From positions 28,416 through 92,415 of the forward strand of contig PCYA01000007.1 of NCBI GenBank assembly GCA_002762795.1: 64,000 nt of DNA, written 5' to 3'. Under the pieces are notes generated by a model that searched no databases, had not been told where the DNA came from, and worked only from the letters and a program-made list of their open reading frames with translations. Positions within the stretch are counted from its first letter, which is position 1, and every line of letters begins with the position of its first letter. The DNA comes from Candidatus Woesearchaeota archaeon CG10_big_fil_rev_8_21_14_0_10_37_12. GTDB lineage: Archaea > Nanobdellota > Nanobdellia > Woesearchaeales > ARS49. Below, piece after piece: positions 51,095 to 59,887 of this stretch. The position numbers and the translations under genes were made by a program.

Positions 51095-51739
51095 ATGACA
51101 TCAATAGCGCAACAAGTTTGGAGTGTAATTGAAAAGGATGTAATTATCAAACGTGCAATAGAAAGAGGCGTTGTAAGCTCAAAAAACCTAGCTGTATATC
51201 TGTCTAAAAAAGGAGTGCATGCTAGTTCTGATGCAATAATTAGTGCAATACGCCGTTATAACCCGTCAAAGACTGATGCTGCGTTTGAAAAGGCGAGAAA
51301 AGTCATTGGCAAGTCTGAAGATATTCGTATTACAACAAATATTATTGAGATTGCAGTTGAGAAAACAGAGCAAACACAACAACTGTTGCAAAAAGCAATT
51401 TCGCTTGTTGATTATAATAAGGGCGATGTTTTGTTAATGATTCAAGGAGAGAAATCTATTAAGGTGATTATTAATGATAAAAATAAAGAAAAAATAATGA
51501 ATTTGTTTTCTAAAAAATCAATTATTCATATAGAAAAAGATCTTGCAGAAATCAATATTCAACTTTCAGATGAAGCAGTCAAAACTCCGGGCATTGTTGC
51601 AACACTTACAACAGAATTAATGGTTAATAATATTCCCATGTTTGAGATTATGAGTTGTGTTCCTGAGTTGTTGTTGTTTGTTAAGAAAAAAGATGTTGTA
51701 AAAGCGTATGAGCTTTTGTTTAAATTGTGCGGGCAGTAA
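51095..51739 (+). CDS. HTH/ACT-like regulator in the inverted segment
   Basis: The 214-residue protein has an N-terminal helical DNA-binding-like part (VIIKRAIERGVVSSKNLAVY, AIISAIRRY) and a C-terminal domain with two ACT-like repeats (EINIQLSDEAVKTPGIVATL, LLLFVKKKDVVKAYELL). ATG 51,095 is about 27 nt downstream of TTTTATATA. In the uninverted arrangement it would be on the minus strand with gene Z. Its T/G-rich codons fit a minus-strand gene. Function not recognised beyond a regulator-like layout. Confidence 0.65.
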   Translation: MTSIAQQVWSVIEKDVIIKRAIERGVVSSKNLAVYLSKKGVHASSDAIISAIRRYNPSKTDAAFEKARKVIGKSEDIRITTNIIEIAVEKTEQTQQLLQKAISLVDYNKGDVLLMIQGEKSIKVIINDKNKEKIMNLFSKKSIIHIEKDLAEINIQLSDEAVKTPGIVATLTTELMVNNIPMFEIMSCVPELLLFVKKKDVVKAYELLFKLCGQ

Positions 51740-51800
51740 GATTTATTTTCGAAAATATAACAGGAAACTTTTATATATTACTTGCTAAATCAAAAAGAAC

Positions 51801-51875
51801 ATGTTATCTAACGCTGAAAAACAAAACAATGTTCTTCTATCCAGTGTTAGCTTTAATTTTAACTTTTTTGAATAG
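51801..51875 (+). CDS. 24-codon leaderless upstream ORF
   Basis: ATG 51,801 lies about 27 nt after TTTTATATA (near 51,770) and encodes MLSNAEKQNNVLLSSVSFNF plus FNFFE-like end. Because the promoter spacing is ideal, it is probably the first codon of the transcript that reads toward gene Z. It could be a leader peptide or an accident of the promoter. Confidence 0.35.
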   Translation: MLSNAEKQNNVLLSSVSFNFNFFE

Positions 51876-51935
51876 TTCTGTCGTGCTTTTACGGCAGTTG
51901 TGGTTAAGAAATAGATAGAAGAATGGAGGACGAAA

Positions 51936-51986
51936 ATGAAACAAACCGAGGTTAAAGCAGGATCTGCTGGTTGCCTTTTCTGTTAG
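51936..51986 (+). CDS. 16-residue peptide ORF ending CLFC
   Basis: A strong GGAGG six bases before the ATG precedes a 17-codon frame (including stop) encoding MKQTEVKAGSAGCLFC. Gene Z follows 27 nt later with its own GGGTGG site. The peptide could be a leader peptide or a small precursor; no tailoring enzyme of known type is adjacent. Confidence 0.4.
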   Translation: MKQTEVKAGSAGCLFC

Positions 51987-52013
51987 TGCAATCAGATTAG
52001 CAGGGTGGTCGCA

Positions 52014-52613
52014 ATGACCAATTTAACAGAATTAACAGTAGCTCAGTTAAAAGAGCGAATTAGAGAAAAAGGTTGGCGTATTTGGGAGTTGCCTCCTAAA
52101 GATGAACGTCCTAAACCAATGATGGATTTGGCAATTACTGTTTGTCATTCTATTTGTGAAGCTGCGTTTGAAAAACCGTTTCCCTACGAGGGTATTGATG
52201 GGAGAAACCGTGAAGCAGATAGCACGATGATTTTCTCGCGAGACGGAACAGGTTTTGTTGCGTATACTGTGAATAATCGTGTTGATCTTGAGGATGGAAC
52301 TTGTGTGAATTATATGAACACAGCAATGATTGTTCCAAGCGAGCGCGGAAATGGCCTGTATGATTTGCTGAATGCATTGCGCGCAAAAGTAATTCTTGAT
52401 GCTGAAGTGTTGATTACAAGAACGCAAAATCCTCGTGTGTTTGCAGGAATGAGGCGTTTGTGTGATGCAAGGGGATATAAGTTACACCATGGTGCAGCAT
52501 ATTCTTCGCGCGCTAGAAAACTCGTCAATGGTGTTGCTGCAAGAATGGAACACCCTGAAACAGATGAATATCTTGTTCAGCGTGGTGTTTATTTGGGCAG
52601 GGAATTAAAGTAG
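52014..52613 (+). pseudogene. N-terminal part of gene Z, GNAT-like protein cut by an inversion
   Basis: From ATG 52,014 (ribosome-binding site GGGTGG) 196 codons to 52,601 belong to Z; the frame then runs into a few codons of GNAT-3 DNA and stops at 52,613. The N-terminus (AQLKERIREKGWRIWELPP) is helical. A GNAT-like segment follows with NTAMIVPSERGNGLYDLL and ITRTQNPRVFAGMRRLC. The missing 34 residues are at 50,748-50,852. A truncated but folded product is possible. Confidence 0.7.
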
Positions 52614-53473
52614 AAGTTGACAGCAAAGTGGTAGGCACAGGAGCAGTTGTCTTTACCGATAACGGAAGACGAGCAGAACTTGGAAGAGCATGCATTCATC
52701 CAGATTATCGCGGATTACGAAACGGAAACGGAAAAGGCGCATTTAGCGAACTCATTGCAGAAAGAATTACTCACGCACTAGAACAAGGAGCACAAATAGT
52801 ACACTCAACAGGCGTCACATCACACCCAAAAACACAAGCAGGATTAGAAGAAAATGAATGCAGAGCACTTGCACTTGAACAAGGAAAATACGCTGTTCTT
52901 TACGATCCCGAAAATGGGCAACGAGAAACGAGCTTAGAAATGGTATCCTTAGCAAGCCCAGTATTGAAAAGAAGAGGGCTTGTTACAATTCCAGAAGATG
53001 CAATAACACTTGTTGAATACATTATTGGGAGTGCAAATGCGCCGATTGAAATAAGAACACCTTCAGGAGTTTATCATGGGGCAGCAATCACTGCAAGCTA
53101 CGATCCCATATCACAACATACCTTATTTTTTGTAGTTCCAGGAAACAAACCACTTACTGAAATCCTGACACGAATAAATAGCGCTGTTGCAAAAGATACT
53201 TATGTGCAAGTCAAAATTTCAGCAGTAGAAGGAGTAGCAGCGCCAATACACCATGCACTTGCAGAGCTAGGATTCAAAGCAACAGGCTTTCTTCCCGGCT
53301 GGATTAAACGCGGACCATTCATAGACGATGCGTTAGTTATGGAACGAACAAATGTTGGTCTTGACGCAGGAAAAATACACTTACTGGGCAGCGCGCGAGA
53401 ACTTGCACGAAAAGCAGGATACAATATTGTACAGTATGCGAATGGGACAAAACCTGAATTGTCACGAGCATAA
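52601..53473 (+). pseudogene. C-terminal part of GNAT paralogue 3, cut by an inversion
   Basis: The frame from 52,601 (GGA ATT AAA GTA) encodes 290 residues matching paralogues 1 and 2 from about residue 53: VVGTGAVVFTDNGRRAELGR, HPDYRGLRNGNG, TGVTSHPKTQAGLEEN, and the second half with LGFKATGFLPGWIKRG. It has no start of its own; internal ATG/GTG codons (such as 52,628) could give a short product. The sequence is otherwise undamaged, so the break is recent. Confidence 0.78.
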
Positions 53474-53506
53474 ATAAATTTATACTCATTCATCTTTCTG
53501 GCTTTT

Positions 53507-54100
53507 GTGAAACCCACATTACACTTTATAGGAACAGGAACACCAGAAACAAGAGGACAGCTAAACGAAGGAGGATTCATTCTACAAACAAATTATGCCT
53601 TGCTGTGGATAGACCCGGGACCAGGAACAAGCCAATGCAAACTAAAATTACGACAACCAGATGCTTGCATTGTAACTTCTCATGAACGCGGACATGATGC
53701 AGACTTAATTAACGCAAAAGAAAATGTCACTGAAAGCAAAAAAGTTGCAAGCGTAGAATTAATCAAAAAAGAATCAGGCTGGAAGATCAAAACACCAGAT
53801 GGAACAATCAGCTACATTACTGGAAAAATAAAACTCATTGATACGAAACAATACGCTGCAGATACCATCATCTTTTTTGCACACGGACAAGAAGAAGAAA
53901 TAATAACAAAATTAAAACCAAAACTCACCATACTAACAGGTCATACAAAAGAACTTCTCAAACGAGGACCGCTGTATTTCGCAAGAGAACTACAGAAAAA
54001 AACAAAAGTACAAACAATAGCTGCACAAGACAATACAACTGTTGATTTGAACACGTACTCTGGAACTGCGGAACAAAAAGGGCTTGCAAAATTTGGCTAA
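53507..54100 (+). CDS. MBL-fold-like protein, reduced metal site
   Basis: The 197-residue protein resembles RNase Z-like MBL proteins at its start (LHFIGTGTPETRGQLNEGGF) and has WIDPGPGTSQ and VTSHERGHDADLINA. Only part of the HxHxDH motif is kept (SHERGHDAD). A C-terminal TGHTKELLKRGP block is present. TTTATA lies about 27 nt before the GTG start codon at 53,507, fitting a leaderless mRNA. Activity uncertain. Confidence 0.62.
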   Translation: MKPTLHFIGTGTPETRGQLNEGGFILQTNYALLWIDPGPGTSQCKLKLRQPDACIVTSHERGHDADLINAKENVTESKKVASVELIKKESGWKIKTPDGTISYITGKIKLIDTKQYAADTIIFFAHGQEEEIITKLKPKLTILTGHTKELLKRGPLYFARELQKKTKVQTIAAQDNTTVDLNTYSGTAEQKGLAKFG

Positions 54101-54954
54101 ATCAACGTAAGCAAAAAACCAAGCAAACAACCAACAGTCAAAAAAGGCATTGCAGGATAAAACCTATCTTTCTCACCAATATATAACAAGAACAACAAGC
54201 CGGCAGAAGCACCAACTGTAACTAACACTGCATCAAAAAAACCAGTAGCGGCAAGAACAGCCCCAGAAAAAAACAATGGAAACGCAATATCGCCACCACC
54301 AAGCACTGCAATTCTTACTTTTTTTGAAATTGTTTTTACACCTTTCTTCGGACGCTTAATACGCTCATAAGGAATCAACAAACCAGCAAACAAACCAGAC
54401 TTTGTCTGAAACTTTGCAAGTTTAACCATATGCTTACTCTTCCAAACAGCATACGCATCATACAAAGAAACACCCAAAAGGAGAATAAATGCGTACAAAA
54501 CATTCAGCATCGGAACAAAAATAGCAGCAAGACCACCATACAAAAACAACTCCGAAGCATTATGCACCCACACATTCGGACGAAAAACCTTCCAGAAAGC
54601 GATCACGAAAGCCAAAACAAATGCAATCACATCTCCAAAAAACGCAGCAAATGCAAACCACAAACACAACAAGGCAGCAAGAAAAAACCAAGCTTTCCAA
54701 ACAAACATTTTCTTAAAATGCATAATAACAAAAATAAGCCCAGTACCAAGTAAAATTGCAGCAAGCAAATACCACACACTCATCTGCGGCTCAACATCAG
54801 GACGCTCAAACTGAACACCCGCAACCTCAGGCAATGCCACCCACTCTTCACCAACAGCAACAGGCAAATATGCGCTAACTATCACCAAACCAAACAATTG
54901 AGCAAGCAAAAACAAACCAAACAAAAAATAAGATACACGCAAAGAATGTTTCAT
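54097..54954 (-). CDS. Presenilin-type intramembrane aspartyl protease (PSH)
   Basis: The 285-residue protein has nine predicted transmembrane helices. The catalytic Asp residues are D166 (in LYDAYAVW) and D222 (in LGGGDIAF). A PAMP motif (267-270) takes the place of PAL. These features define the archaeal presenilin/SPP homologues. It cleaves transmembrane segments. It overlaps the convergent MBL gene by 4 bp. Confidence 0.9.
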   Translation of the reverse strand: MKHSLRVSYFLFGLFLLAQLFGLVIVSAYLPVAVGEEWVALPEVAGVQFERPDVEPQMSVWYLLAAILLGTGLIFVIMHFKKMFVWKAWFFLAALLCLWFAFAAFFGDVIAFVLAFVIAFWKVFRPNVWVHNASELFLYGGLAAIFVPMLNVLYAFILLLGVSLYDAYAVWKSKHMVKLAKFQTKSGLFAGLLIPYERIKRPKKGVKTISKKVRIAVLGGGDIAFPLFFSGAVLAATGFFDAVLVTVGASAGLLFLLYIGEKDRFYPAMPFLTVGCLLGFLLTLI

Positions 54955-55004
54955 TGAACCAAGAAGAACAAACGTTTTTATAAAGCTACTGGTACAAATA
55001 ACTC

Positions 55005-55454
55005 ATGAAACTCGTACACAACATAACAATCACTGTTTTCGTAAAACCAGAAGAAGACAAAGAAGAAATAAAAAAAAGACTCATTGAACTGATTCCGTTT
55101 GACCTTGCTGAACAAAAAATCAAAATAGAAGAACAAACAGCACAAGGATTCAACGAACGCAAAATAAAAATATACACCGTGCACCTGAAAAAAACAACAC
55201 ACACAAAACAATTTCTGAAAAATTTTCTTAACTTGTTAAACGAAGAACAAAAAAAACTATTAATTGCACAAAAAGAAAGCAGACTAGACGAAGAATGCAA
55301 TTTCTTCATACGCATCGAAAAAGAAGCTTTGGCAGAAAAACAAAAAATCCAATTAACAGAAGGAGGAAATTGTTATCATATCAGGCTCAGCGTAGCTGCA
55401 TTTCCAAAAACAAGAGAAAATGCGCTTAAAATAGTTGATAACTTATTCAGCTAA
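55005..55454 (+). CDS. Archaeal RNA-binding protein (predicted exosome-associated)
   Basis: The 149-residue alpha/beta protein opens with LVHNITITVFVKPEEDKEEI, the pattern of a small archaeal family labelled RNA-binding or exosome-associated (COG1325-like). A KKTTHTKQFLKNFL helix and a C-terminal HIRLSVAAFPKTRENAL strand-helix complete it. The family call is from memory of the pattern. Confidence 0.6.
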   Translation: MKLVHNITITVFVKPEEDKEEIKKRLIELIPFDLAEQKIKIEEQTAQGFNERKIKIYTVHLKKTTHTKQFLKNFLNLLNEEQKKLLIAQKESRLDEECNFFIRIEKEALAEKQKIQLTEGGNCYHIRLSVAAFPKTRENALKIVDNLFS

Positions 55455-55593
55455 GCACTATTAAGAAGAATACTCAACCCCGAAAAAAAGAATCAATGTA
55501 AAACATCCGTATTTTTTTACTTTTGAGTTCATTCTTCAATGTACTAAAAATACATACTGTACATTTATAAAAAGAAACTATTTCTAAACTAGC

Positions 55594-56016
55594 ATGGATC
55601 GCGCAGAACATGCAGTACTCGTTCTTGTTATTGCGGTAGCAATTATTGGAATAGGCATAGCAATCACAAGCGAACCAAACAAAACATCAATCACACAATT
55701 CATTAACACTCAAGAACTCCAAATTCCCAGCACATACACAATACCAGAAACAACATGCACATGCCGCGTACACACCAGCATCCTCTACCAATGTTCATCA
55801 GAACTGTCGCACTTATTCAACGTTGCAAACCAACAATTTGCCAGCACGACTTGCCCAGATAATTGTCAACAGTGGTGTGAACAAACATGGAAGGAACAAA
55901 CAACAAACGAAGCAAAAGACTACCAACAACACATCAAATCATTCTATGGCACCTATGGAAAACAAAATTGCCCGTTATTGGTAAACGTAACAACCATACA
56001 AGGAACCTGCCAATAA
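55594..56016 (+). CDS. Membrane-anchored Cys-rich secreted protein
   Basis: The 140-residue protein has an N-terminal transmembrane helix (about 7-25) and an extracytoplasmic domain with eight Cys, including CTCRVH and CPDNCQQWC. A TATA box (TTTATAAAAAG) is 28 nt upstream. It starts a run of similar small exported proteins on this strand. Function unknown. Confidence 0.65.
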   Translation: MDRAEHAVLVLVIAVAIIGIGIAITSEPNKTSITQFINTQELQIPSTYTIPETTCTCRVHTSILYQCSSELSHLFNVANQQFASTTCPDNCQQWCEQTWKEQTTNEAKDYQQHIKSFYGTYGKQNCPLLVNVTTIQGTCQ

Positions 56017-56059
56017 ATTTATATACAATTAAATCAACAAAATTCAAAAAGAGTTGAAA

Positions 56060-56818
56060 ATGGAATTCACAGAAAAAGCAACATTAGGAGTAATACTAAT
56101 CGTAGCTATCGTAAGCGCTATATTCTTATTCACAACAAAAGCAGACATAGGAGAAGCAAAAAGAAGTATTGGTTACGATCAATTCCAAAAATCAAATTAT
56201 CAGCTTCCACCACAAGAAACAACATATCAAAAAACAACTTACACTTCAGACTCAGATTACCATATTGATTCTACTGCTGACAAATCAACCAAGCGTTTTG
56301 ACTACAAATCGAAAACAGAACAAGAAACAGGAATATATTATATCGACAACACAAAACAAACAAACGGCGGACAAGAATGCGTATGCTCCTATGCAGTTGT
56401 ACCTGTATTCCACGATTGTCCGAACACCGGAGGAAAATCCTTAACTCTAGAACCTGACCCAGGAAACATCATGAAAACAAATTATCCGCCACCATCAGCG
56501 TGCATGGCACAGTGTAATGACAAAAAATCATCTGATGATAGCAAACTTGATGGAAATTGCTACACTCATTGTCAAAAAAGACTTGCAGAAGTAGTAAACA
56601 ATAGAGGAGAGTATGACCGAGTAATAAATAATTGGGATTGGAATATGAATTCTTTAAAAGATGCTGCCAGCAAGTCTAATACAGATATCACTAGCTGCAA
56701 AGATTATCCATTACGCGGCAGTTTCCAGCGAGCAAAAAAAGACAACAAACAATGGTATGTTTACCCTCTTTGCGGTAGCCCTTGCGGAGACAGCCAAAGC
56801 ACTGCAGTAACAACATAG
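56060..56818 (+). CDS. Membrane-anchored secreted protein of the TEK anchor family, member 1
   Basis: The 252-residue protein begins MEFTEKATLGVILIVAIVSA, then FLFTTKADIGEAK, an anchor segment shared with the genes at 58,031 and 59,888. The external part is Cys-rich (CVCSYAVVPVFHDC, CMAQCND, CYTHCQKR, CGSPCGD) with a Tyr/Thr/Lys-rich segment. The ATG at 56,060 is preferred to the TTG at 56,054. Function unknown. Confidence 0.65.
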   Translation: MEFTEKATLGVILIVAIVSAIFLFTTKADIGEAKRSIGYDQFQKSNYQLPPQETTYQKTTYTSDSDYHIDSTADKSTKRFDYKSKTEQETGIYYIDNTKQTNGGQECVCSYAVVPVFHDCPNTGGKSLTLEPDPGNIMKTNYPPPSACMAQCNDKKSSDDSKLDGNCYTHCQKRLAEVVNNRGEYDRVINNWDWNMNSLKDAASKSNTDITSCKDYPLRGSFQRAKKDNKQWYVYPLCGSPCGDSQSTAVTT

Positions 56819-56835
56819 TTCAAGAATTTACTTCT

Positions 56836-56882
56836 CAAATAAAAATCCCAACCACTGCAAGCAGCGGAGTATCATAACAAAT
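56836..56882. repeat. 47-bp T element, copy 2
   Basis: The element is bounded by CAAAT at both ends and matches copy 1 (9417-9463) except in the stem, CTGC-aa-GCAG here. It lies in the gap before 56,929. Confidence 0.75.
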
Positions 56883-56928
56883 CAAGTAACAAAAAACATA
56901 TAAACACCTACTTCTCAGCAAAAGCATA

Positions 56929-57138
56929 ATGGCAAAAAAGAGAATCATTAAAAAAGGAAAATTACAATACACCCCACTCAAAGGAAGCTTTCTTGCCACA
57001 AGCATAATAGGCTTTTTGTTCAGCGCAATACTCCTGCCAAAATACTCGATAACATGGGCATTCACCTTTGCAATCGTATTCGTACTAATGTTTATTGCAA
57101 GCATGATAAGCATGAACAGAGCAGAACCGGAGTTATAA
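56929..57138 (+). CDS. Small two-helix membrane protein
   Basis: The 69-residue protein has a basic N-terminus (MAKKRIIKKGKLQ) and two transmembrane helices. It ends one base before the next gene (57,140), so the two are probably one operon. Function unknown. Confidence 0.6.
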   Translation: MAKKRIIKKGKLQYTPLKGSFLATSIIGFLFSAILLPKYSITWAFTFAIVFVLMFIASMISMNRAEPEL

Positions 57139-57139
57139 A

Positions 57140-57985
57140 ATGAAAAAAACATTATTAATACTGTTAATTTTAGGAATAATTATAGCATGCGGAGAAAAAG
57201 AAATCCCGCCAGCACAAGAAGATCTTGTTGAACTGGAAGAAATAACAACACCAGAACAAATAACAACAGAAACACCCACAGAATCAGAACAAAAAGAAAA
57301 ATCAGAGCAGGAAGAACCAAAACAAAAAGAAGAAATACCACAAGAAACCCAAACAGAAATAATCATAGAACAAACAAAAGAAATAACGCCAGTTATAAAA
57401 GACCTACTTAAACGCACAGAAGAAAAACTTACAAGTATGCAATACCTTTACGGAGGAACAGAAACATCTAATTTATTTTTAGACACTTATCAAGTCAGAG
57501 GAAACAAAATAAAAATCAAAAAATATGAATCAGATAGATACGTACGTGAGGGAGAATTTGACACGCAATATATCCACGAAGGAATAGCCTGCTGCGAAAA
57601 ACTCAGCAGATGCAAAAGTCACAACACGGACAACACCAACAAAAAATTTGAATTAGGAGAAATCTACACTCCAAAAACACCAACAGACTGGATAAAAGAA
57701 ATAACAAACGATGCAAAAGTATTAGGACAAGAAGTATTTGACGAACGAAGCGTCACACACATAAAATACGCTAACAATGGACGAACAACAGAAATGTGGC
57801 TCGACAACAGCTACGGAGCACCACACAAAGTAACAGTAACAGATAGCAATGATAACTTAATTACTTACCGATTCAACGATCTAACATTCAACAGCCTCAA
57901 AGACAAAGACTTTGAAGCACCATGCAAAAACTTCGAAGCATACGTACCAAGCGAACCACCAGAAAACAGAAGCGCCAGTATTTAG
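57140..57985 (+). CDS. Lipoprotein with acidic linker
   Basis: The 281-residue protein has a signal segment with lipobox IIAC (Cys15), a long Glu/Thr/Gln-rich linker (about 20-80), and a folded domain with AEE/YGGTETSNLF and RTTEMWLDNSYGAPHKVTV. The domain looks like an outer-membrane-lipoprotein-sorting (LolA-like) fold, seen in many surface lipoproteins. This is suggested only by its strand pattern. Confidence 0.6.
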   Translation: MKKTLLILLILGIIIACGEKEIPPAQEDLVELEEITTPEQITTETPTESEQKEKSEQEEPKQKEEIPQETQTEIIIEQTKEITPVIKDLLKRTEEKLTSMQYLYGGTETSNLFLDTYQVRGNKIKIKKYESDRYVREGEFDTQYIHEGIACCEKLSRCKSHNTDNTNKKFELGEIYTPKTPTDWIKEITNDAKVLGQEVFDERSVTHIKYANNGRTTEMWLDNSYGAPHKVTVTDSNDNLITYRFNDLTFNSLKDKDFEAPCKNFEAYVPSEPPENRSASI

Positions 57986-58030
57986 TAAACTTAAATTAAA
58001 AAAATCATAACCCTAAAAAAAAGGTGAAAA

Positions 58031-58417
58031 ATGCACATGACAGAAAAAATCATACTCGGAGCAGTACTACTAGTAGCAGTACTCGGACTCGCATTTATTT
58101 TCACAACAAACGCAAATATAGGACAAGCAGCATTCGAAAAACAAATATGGTCTGCTGATAAGGTCCAATACACACAACAAACATCTATCACAGACAAAGA
58201 AGCAGAAGAAAGGGAAAGAAAAAACAAAGAACGTAAAGAAATAAAAGAACGATTTATAAAAGATGCTAAGGCAAAAGGACTTGAAGTGGTAGATACTTGT
58301 ACTGCTGATTGTAGAATGGGGATGTGTGCTTTGCGCGCGATAGACAATAAAGGAACTATTGTTAAACGCTTAAATGGTCGCTGCTCAAAAGATTGTAACT
58401 GTAATATACTTGTTTAA
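58031..58417 (+). CDS. Membrane-anchored secreted protein of the TEK anchor family, member 2
   Basis: The 128-residue protein begins with the shared anchor MHMTEKIILGAVLLVAVLGL, then a Lys/Glu-rich helix and a Cys-rich end (CTADCRMGMC, CSKDCNCNILV). The first 54 bp or so are identical to those at 59,888. GGTGA lies just upstream. The alternative start is ATG 58,037. Function unknown. Confidence 0.62.
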   Translation: MHMTEKIILGAVLLVAVLGLAFIFTTNANIGQAAFEKQIWSADKVQYTQQTSITDKEAEERERKNKERKEIKERFIKDAKAKGLEVVDTCTADCRMGMCALRAIDNKGTIVKRLNGRCSKDCNCNILV

Positions 58418-58440
58418 TCCGATTAACACTTAAAAAAACA

Positions 58441-59760
58441 TCAAAACAATTCTTTTTTCTTTTCCTCAATAATACCAGGAGCACTACCACCATGCCAAGA
58501 AAACCTTGGACGAACTCTCATAGGATAAACACGCTCATTCACATCATCAATAGCCAAACACGCACCAGGAATTCTTGGCAAATCCTCCAACGCCTGATCA
58601 AGACCAGCACGCAAATAACTCTGCATCAAATTACCCAACGCATCAGTATCAATCTTAGCCGTAAGCCTATGAGACAAAATAACATCAGACTGAGTCATCG
58701 CATCAGTATGAATCTTACCAGGCTGCTGCGTAGCTAAAACCAATGCAATGCCGGGTTGACGACCTTCTCTTAATAGTGTGATTAATGCGTTTGAACTTGT
58801 TGTCTTGCCTTCTGACGGAATGAATTCATGCGCTTCATCCAACATCAACCAACACATCGGCATATCTGATGTAACTTGCTCTTCTTCCAAAATATAATGA
58901 GTTGCTTTTTGAACAGAAGCAAACTCTTCTTCTTTTCTTGCCTTCATACGCTCTGTAAACAATTTCATACTCACCAAACCAGTCACCAAATGCTTAATAC
59001 GCCACCCATTCGGCATCACCGCATAAGCACTCAAATCAAGAACAGTAATTTGCCCTGGCTTTGCCAGATCTTTGACAGGTGTTGCTTTTATCGAGAAAAG
59101 ACCCCATTGCTCAACAGTCATAAACCTGCTTTTTGCAGCGTTTTTTACTGTTAATTTTTCTATTTCATCTGCCTCAATTGACTTAATAATATCAGATATA
59201 CTGTATTGCTTTCCTGTTTTCTGCAACAAAGTAATAATTCTCTCAATAAAAATTGCCAGTGGATCTGAAAACTGAAGCTCGAAAGTTGTATTCCAATCCT
59301 CTGGCGAGAGTTCTGCGGGGTTAAGCGCAAATGGAACATCCGTAGGAATGCCCTGTTCTTTCCACTTATCAAAAAAACCAATAGGAGTATAAATTTTCAC
59401 ATCAATTGCTTTACCAGACAGACCCCATTCTTTCAAAAGCGCCGAATCCTTATTGTTCGGATATTTCATCGTCCAATAAATACCCATCGTATCAAACAAA
59501 ATAACACACAATTTTTTTCTTAATTCTTCTTGAAGTGTAGCAATACCCTCTGCGATAACCCCTAAACTATACGACTTGCCTGAACCTCTCTTGCCAGCAA
59601 CAAACACTACATGCGCTTTATTCAAATCCAAATAAACAGGTTGAGAAAGTGCAGTAACAGCACCCATCTTTACATAATGCTTACCCAATAGAACAGCTCC
59701 ATTATTACCAAACTTCTCCTGCTCAGCCTTACTCCTTCCAAGAATAACTTCGTACACCAT
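58441..59760 (-). CDS. HerA/VirB4-like ATPase (DUF87 type)
   Basis: The 439-residue protein has an N-terminal HAS-barrel-like part, Walker A GKRGSGKSYS (near residue 55), Walker B WLMLDEAHEF (near 285), and the sensor block LVLATQQPGKI. HerA-type ATPases pump DNA and often work with NurA in end resection; other members drive conjugation-like systems. No NurA gene is adjacent, so the role is unclear. Confidence 0.78.
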   Translation of the reverse strand: MVYEVILGRSKAEQEKFGNNGAVLLGKHYVKMGAVTALSQPVYLDLNKAHVVFVAGKRGSGKSYSLGVIAEGIATLQEELRKKLCVILFDTMGIYWTMKYPNNKDSALLKEWGLSGKAIDVKIYTPIGFFDKWKEQGIPTDVPFALNPAELSPEDWNTTFELQFSDPLAIFIERIITLLQKTGKQYSISDIIKSIEADEIEKLTVKNAAKSRFMTVEQWGLFSIKATPVKDLAKPGQITVLDLSAYAVMPNGWRIKHLVTGLVSMKLFTERMKARKEEEFASVQKATHYILEEEQVTSDMPMCWLMLDEAHEFIPSEGKTTSSNALITLLREGRQPGIALVLATQQPGKIHTDAMTQSDVILSHRLTAKIDTDALGNLMQSYLRAGLDQALEDLPRIPGACLAIDDVNERVYPMRVRPRFSWHGGSAPGIIEEKKKELF

Positions 59761-59766
59761 CTTTTT

Positions 59767-59810
59767 AGTTCACAGTTAACAGTATGAAGTAAACAGTAAG
59801 AAAGAAGTAT
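59767..59810. repeat. Heptamer (AGT) repeat locus
   Basis: AGT occurs at 59,767, 59,774, 59,781, 59,788 and 59,795, five units exactly 7 nt apart, just upstream of the HerA-like gene. Confidence 0.8.
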
Positions 59811-59887
59811 AAAAAAGTATGCAGCGAAATGTTTAAATAAAAGAAAAGACTCAAGTTACACAAAAGAGGTATAATAAGAGGTAAAAA

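Larger units (their letters stand above)
50852..52601. other. Inverted segment of about 1.74 kb
   Basis: The ends share GGGCAGG, on the minus strand at about 50,858-50,852 and on the plus strand at 52,595-52,601. Re-inverting the segment joins the halves of two genes in frame. Within the segment the plus strand is G/T-rich, opposite to the A/C-rich plus strand around it. Confidence 0.8.

Noticed and set aside
51727-51918. A 63-codon ORF upstream of gene Z
   Set aside because: It begins inside the regulator gene and covers the promoter; only shorter ORFs within it have start-site support.
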